From Burkholderiales bacterium (GTDB taxonomy: Bacteria > Pseudomonadota > Gammaproteobacteria > Burkholderiales > Burkholderiaceae_C), in NCBI GenBank assembly GCA_947462175.1, contig CANHOE010000148.1, forward strand, positions 1-6,716: a stretch of 6,716 nt of DNA, given 5' to 3'. Below, piece by piece: positions 6,489-6,716 of this stretch. Position 1 is the first letter of the stretch. The number at the start of each line of letters is the position of its first letter. The translations under genes were made by a program, and so were the position numbers. The notes beneath the pieces are model-generated. The model made no database searches and was not told the DNA's origin. It saw only the letters and a program-made list of their open reading frames with translations.

Positions 6489-6716
6489 TCAGCCTGGCAA
6501 CGCAATCACGAAGCACGAGTGCGGAGGCAATGTACGCCACGCCAAAGGTTGGCTCGGCGCCAGGGGCGTGGCGTTCCAGCTGGCAGAGGCGTCAACGGGG
6601 GCCCCCGCCACCTGCCGCAACAGGATGAATCGCATGGTTCGGGCCTCCGAGCCGCTGCCGCGCGTCAGGATCAGCTCCGCCTGTGGCCAGTGCGCTGGCA
6701 GGCAGGGCATGAAACA
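6489..6716 (-). CDS. C-terminal end of an unidentified protein, possibly cyclic glucan synthase-like (GH94)
   Basis: The minus-strand frame is open to the right edge and ends with TGA at 6489, so only the last 75 residues are visible. The ATG at 6710 is internal, not a credible start, because the frame continues upstream as Cys-Phe before it. The segment FMPCLPAHWPQAELILTRG followed by RTMRFILLRQ resembles the C-terminal end of glycoside hydrolase family 94 / cyclic beta-1,2-glucan synthase proteins, which often close with a P-C-[IL]-P-x2-W-P motif and an amphipathic strand pair. The rest (LAWRTLPPHSCFVIALPG) looks like a final beta-strand. The identification rests on this short motif only and is tentative. 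The gene lies 100 bases upstream of the sensor kinase on the same strand, with no clear terminator between them, so cotranscription is possible. Confidence 0.5.
   Translation of the reverse strand, partial: CFMPCLPAHWPQAELILTRGSGSEARTMRFILLRQVAGAPVDASASWNATPLAPSQPLAWRTLPPHSCFVIALPG

Overview
The window carries about 6.7 kb of GC-rich DNA from a Gram-negative bacterium, most likely a betaproteobacterium of the order Burkholderiales. The reasons are the ctaA-ctaB-SCO order of a cytochrome c oxidase assembly cluster, the type of heme O synthase (NCIVEQHID motif), a 312-residue RpoH, a CIRCE operator in front of rpoH, and strong third-position GC bias. No genus can be named from the sequence alone.

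Left part (1-2541, plus strand): a compact cytochrome oxidase maturation operon. It begins with the 3' part of ctaA (heme A synthase; the start lies outside the window). Next come ctaB (heme O synthase) and a SCO1/SenC-type copper chaperone whose GTG start overlaps the ctaB stop codon. CtaB farnesylates heme B to heme O, CtaA oxidises heme O to heme A, and SCO helps deliver copper to the CuA site of subunit II. The operon ends in a perfect 10-bp hairpin followed by T residues, which can also serve the convergent rpoH.

Middle and right part (2562-6716, all minus strand): reading leftwards, there is the C-terminal end of a protein that runs off the right edge (perhaps a glycoside hydrolase family 94/cyclic glucan synthase-like protein). 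It is followed by a 943-residue hybrid sensor histidine kinase (MASE1, CHASE, HisKA, HATPase, receiver) and then rpoH, the heat-shock sigma factor 32.

The most interesting feature is a perfect CIRCE operator (9-bp arms, 9-bp spacer) at 3534-3560. It lies between the kinase and rpoH, and one arm contains the kinase stop codon. It implies that the HrcA repressor controls transcription of rpoH, so the two classical heat-shock circuits would be wired in series. The remaining genes look like ordinary conserved housekeeping and signalling genes. I see no CRISPR array, mobile element, tRNA or rRNA.
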